Assembly (NCBI RefSeq): GCF_000023825.1
Contig: NC_013061.1
Coordinates: 2,728,001-2,792,000 of the forward strand
Direction: 5' to 3'
Length of the DNA stretch: 64,000 nucleotides
Source: Pedobacter heparinus DSM 2366
GTDB taxonomy: Bacteria; Bacteroidota; Bacteroidia; Sphingobacteriales; Sphingobacteriaceae
The position numbers and the translations under genes were made by a program. This document shows positions 1 through 8,264 of this stretch, in pieces (the first letter of the stretch is position 1; each line of letters begins with the position of its first letter). The notes under the pieces are model-generated. The model made no database searches. It had not been told where the DNA came from and worked only from the letters and a program-made list of their open reading frames with translations.

Positions 1-1757
1 AGATCTGCATTGGCATTGGTAGCTAAAAATTTATTGTAATATACCTTGTCAACGCTTACATTCATATTAACATTACTTTTCTCGAAAACCTCATTCAGGT
101 CTTCCGAAAAAGTGCTCTTACCGGCGTTTCTTTTTTTTACTACGCGAGCAGGTTTTCTGCTGCCTAAAAAACCAATAAATTCACCCAAATGTATTTCAGG
201 ACTACGTACCTTCCAGTTCAAAAGTATCTTTTCCGGTGCGGTATAATACAGGTTCAAAAAGTTGCGGATGCTCCCATCCATAAAGACAATACTTTTTCCA
301 CTTTGCAGGCGGATATTTTTAATAAAAAGATCGTTGTTGGTGAAATTAAGCAGAATAGCTGTATTATTGAACCTGAGCTTTCTGGGTACATAACTTACAT
401 CGGCATTTTTAATATCAATTGATCCGGAAACCAATGGTTTAGTTAATTTGAAATTTACAATATCAGCGCTATAAGCCAGGTTAACATTCGCAGTCCCCTT
501 GCCAAACTTTAAAGTTTCGTCTCCAACAACATTGTTTAGTTTTGAAATGTCAAATTGTGATTTAAAAATCCCGCTTGCAATGGGCTTATCCAGATTGACC
601 ACAAAAGCAGTGTCAATTGAAAATGGAATTTCTTTATAGTTTCCTTTAAAATTATACAGTTTGATGGCAGAATTTGCATCTGTAAAATCATTCCCTTTTA
701 CGTAATTATTAGTAAATACTCCATTAAAATTACACTTATCTACTACCCCTCCCGGTGTGGTCAGCACATTGTCCTTAACAATTGCCTCTACATAAATTAA
801 CGGATCGCCACCCGGGCCCATATTTCCTTTAAGCAAACATTTGGCATAAATGGGCCTGTCCAGGTTAAACATATTCAGTTTCGAGGTTATATTTGGTGCC
901 AGCAAAGCTGATGCATTACGCCATAAGATAGCCGGTGCCTCAATGTTAATGGTAAACTCAGTATTCTCCTTTGAAGTATCAAATTTAGCACCAATAATAA
1001 AGGGGTCTGTGCCAATGTTTAGCTTATTGGGAGCAACGGTTACTATTCCACTATTATCATCATAATTAATCTTAAAAGGGCCTTCAAGCAACTTATCCTT
1101 TATAAAGCTACCGCGTCGTGTATTAAAGGCCAAACTTTTGGCCAGCAGTTTCAATTTAAGATCTGCTTCCCAGCCACCTAACAGTTTATAATCAACTTTT
1201 GCCTTAAGCTCATCAACCACAAACTGAAAAAGCTTGTGCCCTTTTTGATTGTTTACTACAAAATCTACATTGTTCAGGGTAATTTTTCTGATTTCCGCTG
1301 GCGAGGATCCTCTTTCATTAGTTTGTTTCTGTTGCTTATTCTTTTTAAATACGGCTGTATTGGTATAACCATTACTGTCTGTAAATAAATAAATTGTAGC
1401 ATTGTTGATTCCTACTTTTTCTATATCAATGGCCCCTCTTAAAAGTCCCATTATATTTACTGCTATATCAAAATCCTTGGCTTCAAGTAAATTGTGCCGA
1501 TGCAAATTCCACAGGCTGTCCCTCAAAACTACATTTCTCAAACTGAGTGAAACCCCCGGAAACCCTTTTAAGAAGGTAGGATCCATACTTTCAATGGTCA
1601 TTTTTCCGTTCAGGTTTTTGTTAAGCCGCTCTGTAACGGTAATCAGCAGACTTTTTTTATTCGCATTTACATAAACAGCCAATGCCACATAGATAAGCAG
1701 GACTAATCCAATAATTGCAGCAAATACGATCAGTGTTATTTTAGACCAGCGGGGCAT
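1..1757 (-). CDS. AsmA-like membrane-anchored protein (partial, C-terminus outside window)
   Basis: The frame is open from the ATG at 1757 to the left edge, about 585 codons with no stop, so the C-terminus lies outside the window. The N-terminus is MPRWSK followed by one hydrophobic helix (about residues 7-27), then a long region of repeating beta-strand-like segments rich in Asn, Asp and Lys. This is the layout of AsmA/DUF748-type proteins: one inner-membrane anchor and a long periplasmic beta-rich part. Known family members affect envelope assembly or lipid transport between membranes. The role here is inferred from layout only. A Lys-rich linker near residue 120 (KKNKQQK) separates the first domain from the rest. 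It lies downstream of mqo on the same strand, with a strong terminator between them, so it is probably transcribed separately. Confidence 0.7.
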   Translation of the reverse strand, partial: MPRWSKITLIVFAAIIGLVLLIYVALAVYVNANKKSLLITVTERLNKNLNGKMTIESMDPTFLKGFPGVSLSLRNVVLRDSLWNLHRHNLLEAKDFDIAVNIMGLLRGAIDIEKVGINNATIYLFTDSNGYTNTAVFKKNKQQKQTNERGSSPAEIRKITLNNVDFVVNNQKGHKLFQFVVDELKAKVDYKLLGGWEADLKLKLLAKSLAFNTRRGSFIKDKLLEGPFKINYDDNSGIVTVAPNKLNIGTDPFIIGAKFDTSKENTEFTINIEAPAILWRNASALLAPNITSKLNMFNLDRPIYAKCLLKGNMGPGGDPLIYVEAIVKDNVLTTPGGVVDKCNFNGVFTNNYVKGNDFTDANSAIKLYNFKGNYKEIPFSIDTAFVVNLDKPIASGIFKSQFDISKLNNVVGDETLKFGKGTANVNLAYSADIVNFKLTKPLVSGSIDIKNADVSYVPRKLRFNNTAILLNFTNNDLFIKNIRLQSGKSIVFMDGSIRNFLNLYYTAPEKILLNWKVRSPEIHLGEFIGFLGSRKPARVVKKRNAGKSTFSEDLNEVFEKSNVNMNVSVDKVYYNKFLATNANAD

Positions 1758-1889
1758 TTTCTTGTATTAAAAGGTTAGCTAAATAATAATTGCTTGCAAT
1801 TTGAATCTTATAGTTTTGTTCAATTATTATACCAAATAATCTATACAAACTTATCAACCTCTTTAAATATACAAATAAATACAGCCGAA

Positions 1890-1928
1890 ATAAAATAGGC
1901 AGCACCACAATGGTACTGCCTATTTTAT
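1890..1928 (-). terminator. Hairpin terminator after mqo
   Basis: A 13-bp stem (ATAAAATAGGCAG with its complement) continues after one mismatch into a 3-bp ACC/GGT stem around a short loop. It starts 17 bases beyond the mqo stop and is followed, on the minus strand, by a T-rich run. It fits an intrinsic terminator for mqo. Confidence 0.75.
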
Positions 1929-1944
1929 AGCTTGGATCAGCTCG

Positions 1945-3438
1945 TTACAAGCCTAACGCATGACTGGTCTGTGTTCTGATATTTTCTGTTAACTGCGGAT
2001 TACCGTTCAGTGCCTCTCCATAAGAAGGTATCATTTGTTTCAGCTTTTGCTGCCATTCCGGTGTATTGATTTGGTCGGTAAAACAACGTTCCATTAAGGT
2101 GATCATAATAGAAACAGCAGTAGAAGCACCTGGTGATGCGCCCAAAAGCGCTGCTATTGAGCCGTCAGCTGCAGTAACTACTTCCGTACCAAACTCCAGA
2201 ATCCCTCCATGTTCTTCGTCCTTTTTAATCACCTGTACACGCTGACCGGCAGTTTCCAATTCCCAATCTTCCATTTTTGCAGTAGGTAAATATTCACGAA
2301 GGGCAAGCATCCTGTCTTCAGGAGATTGACGAACCTGGTCTATCAGGTATTTGGTAAGGGGCAAATTATCGAGACCGGCCGATATCATTGGCCGGATGTT
2401 ATTGATTTTTATAGATAGCGGTAAATCTAGTAAAGAACCATGTTTTAGAAAGCGGGTTGAAAAACCAGCGTAAGGGCCAAACAATAAGGCTTTCTTACCA
2501 TCAATCATCCTGGTATCCAAATGTGGTACAGACATTGGGGGTGCACCTACAGATGCTTTTCCATAAACCTTAGCATTGTGCTTTTCTATAATTTCAGGAT
2601 TTATACATTTTAACCATTGTCCGCTTACCGGAAAACCACCAAATCCTTTTCCTTCAGGTATATCCGCTTTTTCGAGCAGTGGCAATGAGCCTCCACCGGC
2701 ACCTATAAACACAAATTTGGCTTTAACCACTCTTTTTTGCCCGGTATTCTCATCCTTAACCTTTACTTCCCATAAACCATTCTTTTGCTTAAGTTTCTTT
2801 ACATCATGGTGAAAATAAAGCTTTACATCGGGTTTGGTCTGCAATTTATTAAACATCATACGGGTTAAGGCGCCAAAATTTACATCGGTACCAATTTCCA
2901 TCCTGGTAGCGGCAACCTTATCTGTTGGCTTACGGTCCTTCATCACTAAGGGCATCCAGTCAGCAAGCTGTGCAGCATCTTCCGAATAAACCATTCCTTT
3001 AAACAAATCACTTTCCTGTAATTTTGCATATCTTTTTTTCAGGAAATCCACATTTTCATCCCCCCAAACAAAGCTCATGTGCGGAATTGCCTTAATAAAG
3101 GTTTCGGGTGCATCAACCAGTTTACTTTTTACAAGAAAAGACCAAAACTGTTTCGATACTTCAAAAGACTCAGCAATTGAGATGGCTTTTTTAGTGTCAA
3201 CAGAACCATCGGTTAATTGAGGCGTATAATTTAATTCACAAAAAGCAGAGTGGCCAGTTCCTGCATTGTTCCATGCATCAGAACTTTCAGCCGCTGCAAC
3301 ATCTAATCTTTCAAAAATATCGATGGTAATATCTGGCTGCAGTTCTTTGAGCAACATACCCAAAGTAGCACTCATAATACCTGCTCCAATTAATACAACA
3401 TCAACATTTTTATCAGAATTACTGTTTTTTCGGGTCAT
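1945..3438 (-). CDS. mqo: Malate:quinone oxidoreductase
   Basis: The 497-residue protein matches the usual length of the FAD-dependent Mqo family. It oxidises malate to oxaloacetate and passes electrons to the quinone pool, as a peripheral membrane enzyme in the TCA cycle. The FAD-binding loop is visible at residues 18-23 (GAGIMS). Typical Mqo segments follow, including the AWNNAGTGHSA stretch near residue 55 and the C-terminal GASPGASTA segment. There is no signal peptide. It stands alone: a terminator follows it, and a -10-like TACTTTTG element lies 18 bases upstream of the ATG. Identification rests on the clear family pattern across the whole length. No truncation or odd residue was noticed. 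Confidence 0.95.
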   Translation of the reverse strand: MTRKNSNSDKNVDVVLIGAGIMSATLGMLLKELQPDITIDIFERLDVAAAESSDAWNNAGTGHSAFCELNYTPQLTDGSVDTKKAISIAESFEVSKQFWSFLVKSKLVDAPETFIKAIPHMSFVWGDENVDFLKKRYAKLQESDLFKGMVYSEDAAQLADWMPLVMKDRKPTDKVAATRMEIGTDVNFGALTRMMFNKLQTKPDVKLYFHHDVKKLKQKNGLWEVKVKDENTGQKRVVKAKFVFIGAGGGSLPLLEKADIPEGKGFGGFPVSGQWLKCINPEIIEKHNAKVYGKASVGAPPMSVPHLDTRMIDGKKALLFGPYAGFSTRFLKHGSLLDLPLSIKINNIRPMISAGLDNLPLTKYLIDQVRQSPEDRMLALREYLPTAKMEDWELETAGQRVQVIKKDEEHGGILEFGTEVVTAADGSIAALLGASPGASTAVSIMITLMERCFTDQINTPEWQQKLKQMIPSYGEALNGNPQLTENIRTQTSHALGL

Positions 3439-3455
3439 TTATTTGAAATTTTCCG

Positions 3456-3463
3456 CAAAAGTA
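3456..3463 (-). promoter_or_regulatory. Bacteroidota -7 element for mqo
   Basis: On the minus strand this reads TACTTTTG, an exact match to the Bacteroidota -7 consensus TAnnTTTG, 18 bases upstream of the mqo ATG. No convincing TTTG -33 element was found at the usual 19-21 base spacing, so the call is tentative. Confidence 0.4.
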
Positions 3464-3658
3464 CAACACAAAATTAAATTTTGCACGTAATCTCAAAATA
3501 TAATCCATGTTTTTTATTGATATAATCGTTTCTTTTTGAAATAAGCAACTGATTAAATTGTTTTTATTACATAAAAATGATTTTTAATATGTTTTTTTGT
3601 TTTTCTTTAAATTTACTTAGCTTGTCATTACCTAACATTTCCTCAATTAATTGAAATT

Positions 3659-4288
3659 ATGAAATTGATACTTTTCAGTCTTTTGTTTTTATACTTTAAG
3701 CCAATTGCTCCTGTTACAATTGAACAGGACAAAGAAAGGTGGAAACCATATTATACAGATGCAGCCCCTAATGCAATAGCGGATAGCTGGCTATTGCCGT
3801 TTGACGTAGCTAACCGTAAAGACATCAAGCAAATGAAGGTAATCAGTATTTTTGGAGACCATAGGGACAGTTATTTAAAAGGACATATTCATACAGCAAT
3901 AGATATCAATCCTTCAAAACCAAAAAGTAAATATATCGGTGTATTTCCAATGGCCAAAGGAATTATATGTTCTGTGCATCTTGGTGAAAACCAGCGGACT
4001 GTAGTTGTTAAGCATAAATTAAGCAATGGACAAATCATATTTACTTCTTACAAACATTTAAAAGAGGTTTATGTACAAAACGGGCAACAGGTAGATCAGC
4101 TTACACAAATAGCGCGTTTATTTACACCTGCCGAATCGAAAAAATATGGTGGAGATTATCATCACCTGCACCTGGAAATCCGTAAAAGTTTTGACGATTA
4201 CGGGTGTGCAAGCTGGCTTACAATGAATAAAATACAATTGAACCTCAGGTTCTATAATCCGCTGATGTTTATGAAAGAAAAACTGTAA
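3659..4288 (+). CDS. M23 family metallopeptidase (small, secreted)
   Basis: This 209-residue protein has a hydrophobic N-terminal signal-like segment (about residues 1-18) and one LytM/M23 domain. The zinc-site motifs appear intact: H78-T-A-I-D82 (the HxxxD motif), the SYKH segment with His133, and H169-L-H171 (the HxH motif). M23 enzymes cut peptide cross-bridges in peptidoglycan, so a periplasmic or surface cell-wall hydrolase is the likely role. The first motif lacks the usual HxG spacing (HTAID instead), so some divergence in specificity is possible. It stands alone on the plus strand, divergent from mqo and convergent with the 803-residue serine hydrolase, with only 14 bases between the two stops. 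Confidence 0.8.
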   Translation: MKLILFSLLFLYFKPIAPVTIEQDKERWKPYYTDAAPNAIADSWLLPFDVANRKDIKQMKVISIFGDHRDSYLKGHIHTAIDINPSKPKSKYIGVFPMAKGIICSVHLGENQRTVVVKHKLSNGQIIFTSYKHLKEVYVQNGQQVDQLTQIARLFTPAESKKYGGDYHHLHLEIRKSFDDYGCASWLTMNKIQLNLRFYNPLMFMKEKL

Positions 4289-4302
4289 GAATTCATTTTA
4301 TT

Positions 4303-6714
4303 TTACTTACTGGTTTCATAATTATAAATGTACTCAGAAATGGAAGACAGTGTTTTTTTTGCCGCCTCTTCTTCCATTCCTCTAGACAGCAATACCAATA
4401 CATATTCTCTGCCATCAGGAAGATATACAATACCCGAATCGTTTAGCACCTTCGTAATAGAGCCGGTTTTATTGGCTACCTTAACTTCTTTGGGTAACCT
4501 GGCCGGAATTATCCCTCTAAAAGTTTGTTGCATCAAAATATCAACCATAGCTTCACTGGCTTTTTTATTAACCATATCCCCCTTGGCAATCTTTTCAAAC
4601 AATAACATCAGGTCGTAAGCAGTTACCGTGTTGTTCATTCCCTTTTCAAAGGCCTTCCCATCTTCCACGCCCCTTAGTACCTGTATATCATGAGCACCAA
4701 TACTGCGCATGGTTTTATTTACATTTTTCGCACCTACTTTATCAATCAGGATATTGGTAGCCAGGTTACTGCTCCTGGTAATCATCAATAACAACAGATT
4801 TTCTATACTCATCTTTTTACCGATCTTATGATAAAGCTCCAGTTCGCTGTCATTTGCCGGGTCAAGCTTATACAAGCCTCCGCCTGCAATACTTTTGAAC
4901 TGGTTGTAAACCACAACTGAATCACTTATAGCAAATTTGCCTTTAGCTGCCTGTTTAAACACCTCTGCCATCACCGGTGTCTTCATTGTACTGGCCGCAT
5001 GAAAATTAGTTTTTGCATTCATCAAAAAAGTCTCACCGGTACCTAAATCCTTATACGCTACCGCAAAATCAGCATTTTTATACTTGTTTGTTTCGGCTTT
5101 AATACGTCTGCTCAGTTCTGTAGTGTCCATAATTGCTTTCTTATCAGGAGTCAATACAATATCTTCCAAATCGCTGTCGGCATTGGAAAAAGAACTGATA
5201 AACCTGGCCTCACGGATGCTAAGATCCGGATTTAATGAAAAGGAAAGAAAAGGGCCTTCACCCATATTTTTATTTTTATAATTCACCTTAAACATATCGC
5301 CATGGAAATGGCTAAGCTCTCCTTCGTACAATGGAGATTTAACAAATCGCATGCTCAATCCTTTTTCTCCCTTACTGATCACAATGCTTCCCATTAAACC
5401 ATCTTTATACATACCTGCATATTTCTCCAGCGGCAAGCTAAGATGAAGATCTGCATTGGGCACGATCCTTTTCCTGCTTTGCTGCACTGAATCTCTTCTA
5501 ACCAGAGATTTGTCCCATTCCTTTTTATAACCCGCAAGCCAGTCGAACCGTGCAGCTTTCATATTATAATCAAGAATATAATTGATAATGGCCATATACG
5601 CTCCTGTAGAAAGCTGATTGGTAAGTACCACTACACCCAGCCTAAGATCCGGAACCATCGCAATCTGCGATACAAAACCCGTTAATAAGCCACCATGTCC
5701 TATTACCTGGTATTGCCGGTAATCATAGGTACGGAAGCCCAATGCATAACCAGAAAAATGCCTTTGTGCGGGTTTAAGCCATTCCGGCTCCTGTCCTACC
5801 GGCATTGGCCGGATAATTTTCCAGAGTTCCTGCGTAGCGGCGGGTTTAAAAAGCAGGCCCTGGTCAGGTGTGCGACCAGAATCCAATTGCGTGATCAACC
5901 ATTTAGACATATCTTTTGCAGAAGAAACCACGCCACCGGCAGGATTACTGGCATCACCTATATTCATATCAAAAAATGAATCCAGCATTTGTAATTTCCC
6001 ATCTCTAACGGCATGTGCATAAGCTACATTCGTCTGGTTTTTCAAACTGGAATACTTGCTTACGCTTCTGTTCATTCCAACTTTATTGAATATCCTGTTT
6101 TTTACAAAATCTTCCCAGCTCATTCCTGTTTTAGCAGCTATTATTTCTCCGGCAGCCAGGTATAAAATGTTATCATAAGCATAAACCGTACGGAAATCGT
6201 ATTTAAGTTTTACATCCTTTAGTTTTTCCAGCAGTTCCCGTCTGGTAAATGTAGAAGGTGGAAACAGCAATATATCATTTGCATATGCATTTAAGCCGCT
6301 GTGGTGTACAAACAGATCCCGTACGGTTAAATGTGTGCTTACATAATCGTCCGACATCCTGAACCATGGTAAATGTTCAATCACCTTATCTTCCCATTTT
6401 AGTTTTCCCTCTTCAACCAACATGGCTATAGCGGTTGCTGTAAAGGCTTTACTATTTGAAGCAATGCTGAATAAGGTATTTTCATCAACCGGGGCAGGAT
6501 CACCCAGTTTTTTAATCCCATAGCCCTTAGCGAGTACAATTTTACCATCTTTTACAATACCCAACCCTATGCCGGGCACCTGAAAAGCCTGTAGTACTTT
6601 GGTTACATAATCGTCAAGATCGGGTGGTAAGGCCGGTTGTTGGGCAACAGCACAGGTCAAAATACCCAGATGAATTACGCACACGTATATACCAAATTTT
6701 AAAATTCTTAACAT
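4303..6714 (-). CDS. Two-domain serine hydrolase: class C-like plus class A-like beta-lactamase folds
   Basis: The 803-residue protein starts with a signal peptide (cleavage after about residue 25, AVAQQ). Domain 1 (about 30-385) has class C beta-lactamase/esterase motifs: S86-N-S-K89, Y179-D-N181 and H339-G-G341. A linker domain of the DUF3471 type follows (about 420-525). Domain 2 (about 530-800) has class A-type motifs: S574-T-M-K577, S647-S-N649 and K748-T-G-S751. Both active sites therefore look complete for acyl-enzyme chemistry. I could not find a clear match to the class A deacylating Glu, so beta-lactamase activity is uncertain. A peptidase or esterase acting on D-amino-acid peptides in the periplasm is equally likely. 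It lies after the SusCD operon but is separated from it by a strong terminator. Confidence 0.85.
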   Translation of the reverse strand: MLRILKFGIYVCVIHLGILTCAVAQQPALPPDLDDYVTKVLQAFQVPGIGLGIVKDGKIVLAKGYGIKKLGDPAPVDENTLFSIASNSKAFTATAIAMLVEEGKLKWEDKVIEHLPWFRMSDDYVSTHLTVRDLFVHHSGLNAYANDILLFPPSTFTRRELLEKLKDVKLKYDFRTVYAYDNILYLAAGEIIAAKTGMSWEDFVKNRIFNKVGMNRSVSKYSSLKNQTNVAYAHAVRDGKLQMLDSFFDMNIGDASNPAGGVVSSAKDMSKWLITQLDSGRTPDQGLLFKPAATQELWKIIRPMPVGQEPEWLKPAQRHFSGYALGFRTYDYRQYQVIGHGGLLTGFVSQIAMVPDLRLGVVVLTNQLSTGAYMAIINYILDYNMKAARFDWLAGYKKEWDKSLVRRDSVQQSRKRIVPNADLHLSLPLEKYAGMYKDGLMGSIVISKGEKGLSMRFVKSPLYEGELSHFHGDMFKVNYKNKNMGEGPFLSFSLNPDLSIREARFISSFSNADSDLEDIVLTPDKKAIMDTTELSRRIKAETNKYKNADFAVAYKDLGTGETFLMNAKTNFHAASTMKTPVMAEVFKQAAKGKFAISDSVVVYNQFKSIAGGGLYKLDPANDSELELYHKIGKKMSIENLLLLMITRSSNLATNILIDKVGAKNVNKTMRSIGAHDIQVLRGVEDGKAFEKGMNNTVTAYDLMLLFEKIAKGDMVNKKASEAMVDILMQQTFRGIIPARLPKEVKVANKTGSITKVLNDSGIVYLPDGREYVLVLLSRGMEEEAAKKTLSSISEYIYNYETSK

Positions 6715-6753
6715 AAATCAGGTTGTAAATTTATTGCAGTTGAAAATAAATGC

Positions 6754-6799
6754 TAAACACCGGTTTTTGTTGCATTAAGCATACAAAAACCGGTGTTTA
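6754..6799 (-). terminator. Strong hairpin terminator after the SusC/SusD pair
   Basis: A 17-bp perfect inverted repeat (TAAACACCGGTTTTTGT at 6754-6770 with its complement at 6783-6799) continues into an inner TGC/GCA stem around ATTAA. It lies 18 bases past the SusD stop and upstream of the next minus-strand gene, so it probably separates the two transcripts. Confidence 0.85.
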
Positions 6800-6816
6800 A
6801 ACTCCCAATAGGAAAG

Positions 6817-8253
6817 CTATGGTTTGTCCCACCAAAGCGGCGTACTCAAAGGTACTTCTGCTGGTACATTAGAACCGTTCTTTGAGCGCTCTGAAGCAGG
6901 ATATGCCACTCTTCTGATAAAAGTAGGTAAAACTGCTCCCAGTGGAAGCCTGAAATTCTTATACTGGTAATCAAACCTCCTCATGTCATTCCAGGATTCA
7001 GGACTTAAATAAGATGCAGCGTATTTCTCTTTGAAAATTAATGCTAATGTTAAGTTTGCTTCGCCTACACTAACAGTTGTACTGTTCACATAAGCCTCCC
7101 TGTCTGCCAGAAGCACCTGTAGTCTGTCCATATTGGAGCGGATACCGGCAAGGTAAGCCTGATAGGCTCTGGTTCTGCCGCTTGCCCCTAAGCGGAAAGC
7201 CGCTTCAGCTTCTATAAATTTAAGTTCCGCATAAGTGAAAATATACAACGGTGAAGTTCTGTTAGTCAGCGGGCTGCTCAAACTCACGTAATTTTCATTA
7301 CGCAAGGTATTAGCTCCTGTATTTGGTCTGTTACCTTCACCATTACGCGTACCAATGTATATTCCATCTACAGTTTTATCTGTGATTTTTGCCAGACGAG
7401 GATCAAATAAACCGTAAGTTGTCCCGTTCATATGGTTAACAAAGTTCTCAGACAACCAGCCATCCAATAAATTACCCGCATTATTTATCGCTACCTGTGC
7501 CCATGGGTTAACTCCACTGAATACTGCCATAGACGCTTCCTTCGTAGCCGGAAGATAGGAATTGTCAACTGCCGTCAATACCGCTGCAGCATTATAAGTT
7601 GATTTTTTCGATATTTTGTTCAAAAATCTGGCTTGTATTCCGTAGGCAGTTCTTAACCAGTCTGCCCTTACACCCGCATGGATCAGATCTGAAGTAGCAT
7701 CTAGTTTTATCGTAGCAGTAGTCAATTTCAGGTTGTTTATACTTTCATTGATCAGGTTAAGAGAGGTTTGGTACAAAGCTTCTTCCGAATCGTATTTAGG
7801 GGTAAGCGAACCGCTTGTAGCAAAAGCATCAGTATACGGAGCGCTGCCCCAGGTATCGGCAACCAGGCCCAGCGTGTAAGCCATCAGTAACTGCGCCACA
7901 CCTAAGTGCTCTGTAGCACCGGCAGCCTGGGCCTTACCAATCATATCAGCCAGATCGGCCATCGCATAATAAGCATTGTTCCATTGTGTGGTATTATCTG
8001 TGATCTGATAGGTATCAGTTGCACCATTTGCTGAGGGGCTGGCCAGGTACTGCGCATAATAATTGTTAAAGCTGGCAAAGCGCTGTGTATTTAAAGCGGC
8101 CTTTTGCGTTGCTGTAGAAAGCATGGCATTGATCGGAGGGTTTTGCACCAGATTAGGGTTTTCGTTCTGATCAAAATACTTTTTACATCCTGTATTGATA
8201 GCTGCAATGCTCACAAGCAGGATAAAGATCGAAAATATATTATTTCTTTTCAT
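6817..8253 (-). CDS. SusD/RagB-family outer-membrane nutrient-binding lipoprotein
   Basis: The 478-residue protein has a lipoprotein signal with lipobox INTGC (Cys23) and the SusD_2-type N-terminus CKKYFDQNENPN. Members of this branch form a lid over a SusC TonB-dependent channel and bind the incoming ligand at the cell surface. It starts 11 bases after the stop of the 1050-residue SusC gene, so the two are almost certainly one transcription unit. The cargo cannot be read from the sequence. A divergent secreted S9 peptidase upstream of SusC suggests peptides rather than glycans, and no glycoside hydrolase lies nearby. It is followed by a strong terminator. Confidence 0.9.
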   Translation of the reverse strand: MKRNNIFSIFILLVSIAAINTGCKKYFDQNENPNLVQNPPINAMLSTATQKAALNTQRFASFNNYYAQYLASPSANGATDTYQITDNTTQWNNAYYAMADLADMIGKAQAAGATEHLGVAQLLMAYTLGLVADTWGSAPYTDAFATSGSLTPKYDSEEALYQTSLNLINESINNLKLTTATIKLDATSDLIHAGVRADWLRTAYGIQARFLNKISKKSTYNAAAVLTAVDNSYLPATKEASMAVFSGVNPWAQVAINNAGNLLDGWLSENFVNHMNGTTYGLFDPRLAKITDKTVDGIYIGTRNGEGNRPNTGANTLRNENYVSLSSPLTNRTSPLYIFTYAELKFIEAEAAFRLGASGRTRAYQAYLAGIRSNMDRLQVLLADREAYVNSTTVSVGEANLTLALIFKEKYAASYLSPESWNDMRRFDYQYKNFRLPLGAVLPTFIRRVAYPASERSKNGSNVPAEVPLSTPLWWDKP

Positions 8254-8264
8254 AGTCGTTATAC

